A stretch of DNA of 64,000 bases from the NCBI RefSeq assembly GCF_009469765.1, contig NZ_SSSQ01000001.1, forward strand, positions 496,001-560,000, in the 5' to 3' direction. Made by a program: the position numbers and the translations under genes. Position 1 is the first letter of the stretch; each line of letters starts with the position of its first letter. Source of the stretch: Dechloromonas hortensis. GTDB taxonomy: Bacteria; Pseudomonadota; Gammaproteobacteria; Burkholderiales; Rhodocyclaceae. This document shows, in pieces, positions 60,931 to 64,000 of this stretch. Below the pieces are notes generated by a model. The model did no database searches. It was not told the DNA's origin and saw only the letters and a program-made list of their open reading frames with translations.

Positions 60931-62070
60931 ATGCAGAAAACAAAAATGGTTTTAGCCTTTTGGGCGCTGTCGACCGCAGCCCTCGCCGACATCAACGTCG
61001 GCGTCACGCTGTCGGCGACCGGCCCGGCCGCTTCGCTCGGTATTCCGGAAAAGAACACCATCGACCTGCTGCCGAAGACGATGGCCGGCCGCAAGGTCAA
61101 TTACATCGTGCTCGACGACGCCTCCGACACGACGACTGCGGTCAAGAACACCCGCAAGCTGATCAGCGAGCACAAGGTCGACCTGATCATCGGTTCGACG
61201 ACAACCCCCAACTCGCTGGCGATGATCGACATCGCCGCCGAGAACGAAACGCCGATGATCGCCCTGGCCGCCTCGGCGCGCATCGTCGAGCCGATGGACG
61301 ACAAGCGCAAATGGGTCTTCAAGACGGCGCAGAACGATGCCCACATGGCGACCGCCATCGTCGAGCACATGACCAGCAACAACGTGAAGACGGTGGCCTA
61401 CATCGGCTTTTCCGACGCCTATGGCGAAGGCTGGTGGAACGAGTTCTCGAAGCTGGCCGAAGTACGCAAGATCCGGCTGGTCGGCAACGAGCGCTTCAAT
61501 CGCACCGACACCACAGTCACCGGCCAGGTCCTCAAAGTGCTTGCCGCCAAGCCCGATGCCGTGCTGATCGGTGGCGCCGGGACGCCGGCTGCGCTGCCAC
61601 AGAAGTCGCTGAAGGAAAAAGGCTACAAGGGTGTCGTCTATCAGACGCACGGTGTCGCCAACAACGATTTCCTGCGCGTCTGCGGCAAGGACTGCGAAGG
61701 CACCGTGCTGCCGACCGGGCCGGTGCTGGTTGCCGGCCAGTTGCCGGCCGACAACCCGGTCAAGAAAACGGCCAGCGAATATGTCGCGAAATACGAGGCT
61801 ACCCATGGCAAGGGCAGCGTCAATGCCTTCGGCGGCTATGCCTGGGACGCCGGCCTGCTGCTCGCCAGTGCCGCCCCCGAGGCGCTGAAAAAAGGCGCCC
61901 CGGGCAGCCGCGAATTCCGCCTGGCGCTGCGCGATGCGCTGGAAGGCAGCCGCAACGTCGCGGCGGCGCATGGCGTCTTCAACATGAGCCCGACCGACCA
62001 TCTCGGCTTCGACCAGCGCGCCCGCGTCATGGTCAGCATTCGCGAAGGCGGCTGGAAACTGGCCCGCTAA
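60931..62070 (+). CDS. ABC transporter substrate-binding protein, first of a tandem pair
   Basis: 379 residues. ATG 60931 follows a GGGAG site and opens a signal peptide (VLAFWALSTAALA, cleaved before DINVGV). The type I periplasmic fold is of the LivK/aromatic-acid kind: VTLSATGPAASLGIPEKNTI, IIGSTTTPNSLAMIDIA. It shares length and most motifs with the next gene. Differences: LAASARIVEPMDDKRKW in place of MAGSAIVVEPMDAKRQW, and a Cys pair in RVCGKDCEG where the other has RVGGKDVEG. That pair could form a disulfide or bind metal. Ligand unknown. Confidence 0.9.
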   Translation: MQKTKMVLAFWALSTAALADINVGVTLSATGPAASLGIPEKNTIDLLPKTMAGRKVNYIVLDDASDTTTAVKNTRKLISEHKVDLIIGSTTTPNSLAMIDIAAENETPMIALAASARIVEPMDDKRKWVFKTAQNDAHMATAIVEHMTSNNVKTVAYIGFSDAYGEGWWNEFSKLAEVRKIRLVGNERFNRTDTTVTGQVLKVLAAKPDAVLIGGAGTPAALPQKSLKEKGYKGVVYQTHGVANNDFLRVCGKDCEGTVLPTGPVLVAGQLPADNPVKKTASEYVAKYEATHGKGSVNAFGGYAWDAGLLLASAAPEALKKGAPGSREFRLALRDALEGSRNVAAAHGVFNMSPTDHLGFDQRARVMVSIREGGWKLAR

Positions 62071-62097
62071 ACTTCGCCGGCAGTATTGACGCAACCG

Positions 62098-62116
62098 CCC
62101 GGGGCAGCGCCCGGGG
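62098..62116. repeat. GC-rich hairpin, second of two identical 19-bp copies
   Basis: Same 19 bases as 27946-27964 (CCCGGGGCAGCGCCCGGGG), 27 bases after the stop of the first binding-protein gene. It may be a 3' stem-loop that separates the two tandem genes, with the T-rich leader of the second gene following. Confidence 0.5.
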
Positions 62117-62183
62117 CGGCGCGTGGTAGACTTCCGCCCTTCGATTTTTTACCTTTTTGTGTTTCTTTTTCCGGGATAAGACC

Positions 62184-63323
62184 ATGCTCAAGAAACTGAC
62201 CCTCGCCGTTCTCGCCACCGTATCGACCGCTGCGCTGGCCGACATCAACGTTGGCGTTTCCGTGTCGGCCACCGGCCCGGCCGCCTCGCTCGGCATCCCG
62301 GAGAAAAATACGATCGCCCTGCTGCCGACGACGATCGGCGGCCAGAAGGTCAATTACATCGTGCTCGACGATGCGACCGACCCGACCGCGGCGACCAAGA
62401 ACATCAAGAAGCTGATCGGCGAGAACAAGGTCGATGTGATGATCGGCTCGACCACCACCCCGAATTCGCTGGCCATGATGGATGTCGCGGTCGACAACGA
62501 AACGCCGCTGATTTCGATGGCCGGCTCGGCGATCGTCGTCGAACCGATGGACGCCAAGCGCCAGTGGGTTTTCAAGACGGCCCAGAACGACGCCCACATG
62601 GCGACCGCCATCGTCCAGCACATGACCGACAAGGGCGTTCAGAACGTCGCCTTCATCGGCTTTGCCGACGCCTACGGCGAAGGCTGGTTCAAGGAATTCG
62701 CCAAGATCGCCGAAGCCCGCAAGCTGAAGGTCGTCGCCAGCGAGCGCTACCAGCGCAACGACACCTCGGTGACCGGCCAGATTCTCAAGGTGATGGCCGC
62801 CAAGCCGGACGCCATCCTGATCGGCGGCGCCGGTACCCCGGCCGCCCTGCCGCAGAAGGCCCTGAAGGAAAAAGGCTACAAGGGCCTGATCTATCAAACG
62901 CACGGCGTCGCCAACAACGATTTCCTGCGCGTCGGCGGCAAGGATGTCGAAGGCGCCTTCCTGCCGGTCGGCCCGATGGTCGTCGCCGCCCAGTTGCCGA
63001 ACGACAACCCGGTCAAGAAATCGGCGCTGGAATACGTCACCAAGTACGAAGCCGCCCATGGCAAGGGCAGCGTCAGTTCCTTCGGCGGCCACGCCTGGGA
63101 TGCCGGCGTGCTGCTGCAGAACGCCATCCCGGTCGCCCTGAAGAAGGCCCAGCCGGGCACCAAGGAATTCCGCAAGGCCTTGCGCGATGCCATCGAAAGC
63201 ACCAAGAACCTGCCGGCCGCGCATGGCATCTTCAACATGTCGGCCAACGATCACCAGGGTTTTGACCAGCGCGCCCGCGTCATGGTCACCATCGAAAACA
63301 ACACCTGGAAACTCATCAAGTAA
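62184..63323 (+). CDS. ABC transporter substrate-binding protein, second of a tandem pair
   Basis: 379 residues, same fold and layout as the preceding paralogue. ATG 62184 opens the signal peptide MLKKLTLAVLATVSTAALA before DINVGVSVSATGPAASLG. Ligand-side segments differ (LISMAGSAIVVEPMDAKRQW; RVGGKDVEGAFLP). It lies 92 bases before the LivH-like gene and is the more likely partner of that permease. The near-identity of the two genes indicates a recent tandem duplication with change at the binding site. Confidence 0.9.
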   Translation: MLKKLTLAVLATVSTAALADINVGVSVSATGPAASLGIPEKNTIALLPTTIGGQKVNYIVLDDATDPTAATKNIKKLIGENKVDVMIGSTTTPNSLAMMDVAVDNETPLISMAGSAIVVEPMDAKRQWVFKTAQNDAHMATAIVQHMTDKGVQNVAFIGFADAYGEGWFKEFAKIAEARKLKVVASERYQRNDTSVTGQILKVMAAKPDAILIGGAGTPAALPQKALKEKGYKGLIYQTHGVANNDFLRVGGKDVEGAFLPVGPMVVAAQLPNDNPVKKSALEYVTKYEAAHGKGSVSSFGGHAWDAGVLLQNAIPVALKKAQPGTKEFRKALRDAIESTKNLPAAHGIFNMSANDHQGFDQRARVMVTIENNTWKLIK

Positions 63324-63414
63324 TTCAGCTGCCTCGCGCCGCTCCCCAATCCGCCCCCGGCCGTGCCTGATGCACGGTTTGCGGGGCGGCCGGCGCTGCC
63401 GTTACCGGTAATCT

Positions 63415-64000
63415 ATGGACCTCCAAATTCTCCTGCTGCTCGGCCAGGATGGCATCACCAATGGTGCCATTTATGCGCTGCTGGCCCTCGCGCTGGTGCT
63501 GGTTTTCACCGTCACCCGCGTCATCTTCATTCCCCAGGGCGAATTCGTCGCCTACGGCGCGCTGACGCTGGCCAGCCTGCAGGCCGGCAAGGTACCGGGT
63601 ACGGTCTGGCTGCTGCTGGCGCTGGGTTGCACGGTGGCTGTGCTCGACGGCATCCGTCTGGTCCGCGAGGGGCGTTTCGCCAAGCTGCCGCCGCTGCTGA
63701 TCTTCAATATCGGCCTGCCGCTGCTCGCCGCCGCCGGTCTCTTCGCGATGCCGCCGACGCAGTTGCCGCTGGCGGCGCAGGTCGTCATTTCGATGCTGCT
63801 CGTCGTGCCGCTCGGGCCGATGATCTACCGCGTCGCCTACCAGCCGCTGGCCGGCGCCTCGGTACTCGTCCTGCTCATCGTCTCGGTCGCCATCCACGTC
63901 GCGATGATCGGCCTCGGCCTGCTCTTCTTCGGCGCTGAGGGCTCGCGCACGCCGCCCTTCACCGAACTCAGCTTCGAACTGGCCGGCGCCCCGCTGCAGG
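63415..64000 (+). CDS. LivH-like ABC permease, 3'-truncated by the window edge
   Basis: The ATG at 63415 opens a frame that runs off the window after 195 codons. The N-terminus ([20 protein letters not shown], then [20 protein letters not shown]) is the LivH signature. About six hydrophobic segments are visible. Compared with the LivH at 22180 it has a longer central loop ([20 protein letters not shown]). It probably starts a second branched-chain-type transporter fed by the tandem binding proteins. Confidence 0.88.
   Translation, partial: MDLQILLLLGQDGITNGAIYALLALALVLVFTVTRVIFIPQGEFVAYGALTLASLQAGKVPGTVWLLLALGCTVAVLDGIRLVREGRFAKLPPLLIFNIGLPLLAAAGLFAMPPTQLPLAAQVVISMLLVVPLGPMIYRVAYQPLAGASVLVLLIVSVAIHVAMIGLGLLFFGAEGSRTPPFTELSFELAGAPLQ

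Overview
This window looks like a chromosomal segment of a high-GC betaproteobacterium, most likely Rhodocyclales (Dechloromonas/Azonexus type). The grounds are a circularly permuted two-piece tmRNA gene, a betaproteobacterial layout of tol-pal and ruv, a short regulatory-type PTS (EIIA-Man, HPr, EI), and many sensory and c-di-GMP proteins. The taxonomic call is an inference. No phage, insertion sequence, CRISPR array or rRNA gene was recognised.

Layout. (1) 1-12324: a tightly overlapping vitamin B12 operon: the 3' end of a btuB-like receptor, btuC, btuD, btuF, cobO, a secreted CbiZ-nitrilase fusion, a secreted and membrane-anchored CobN homologue, a MotA/TolQ/ExbB-like protein, an ExbD-like DUF2149 protein, and cbiA/cobB. 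(2) 12430-17352: a Tim44-like protein, an ABCD/BacA-type ABC transporter, an orphan HybE-like protein and SelO. (3) 17353-18532: a low-GC island that reads as a single integron gene cassette (alpha/beta hydrolase plus attC), flanked by short repeats. (4) 18533-25508: a small membrane protein, YeeE/YedE, queC and a complete liv-type ABC operon. (5) 25509-28988: a PAS-PAS-GGDEF-EAL protein, a PilZ protein and queE. (6) 29061-34030: ybgC-tolQRAB-pal-cpoB. (7) 34150-39502: yebC, a Cys-rich secreted protein, a DMT transporter, ruvC, ruvA (with a LexA-like box), an AI-2E family permease and ruvB. (8) 39670-43886: a HerA-like ATPase (DUF853), a DUF3365 haem protein, a LysR regulator and a divergent EamA exporter. 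(9) 43908-49674: PTS EIIA, HPr, EI, a PhnD-like binding protein coupled to a hybrid kinase, and a Sel1 protein. (10) 49885-59641: an OprC/NosA-like TonB receptor, a GAF/HD-GYP/haemerythrin protein, and a tonB-exbB-exbD-receptor-BNR-thioredoxin operon. (11) 59905-60804: permuted ssrA and riboflavin synthase. (12) 60931-64000: two tandem paralogous ABC binding proteins and the start of a LivH-like permease.

The most interesting system is in region 1. BtuB and BtuCDF bring corrinoids across both membranes, and CobO and CbiA modify corrinoids in the cytoplasm. Between them lie four genes whose products should sit in the periplasm or inner membrane: a CbiZ amidohydrolase fused to a nitrilase with an intact Glu-Lys-Cys triad, a CobN-type chelatase subunit with a signal peptide and a C-terminal anchor, and a two-protein stator whose small subunit keeps the ExbD/TolR motif with its proton-carrying Asp. 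CobN normally works with the AAA+ proteins CobS and CobT, and none are encoded here. The arrangement suggests a periplasmic, proton-motive-force-coupled machine acting on corrinoids, cobalt or porphyrin-like rings next to the uptake system. The window holds three stators of this superfamily: TolQR, ExbBD and this one.
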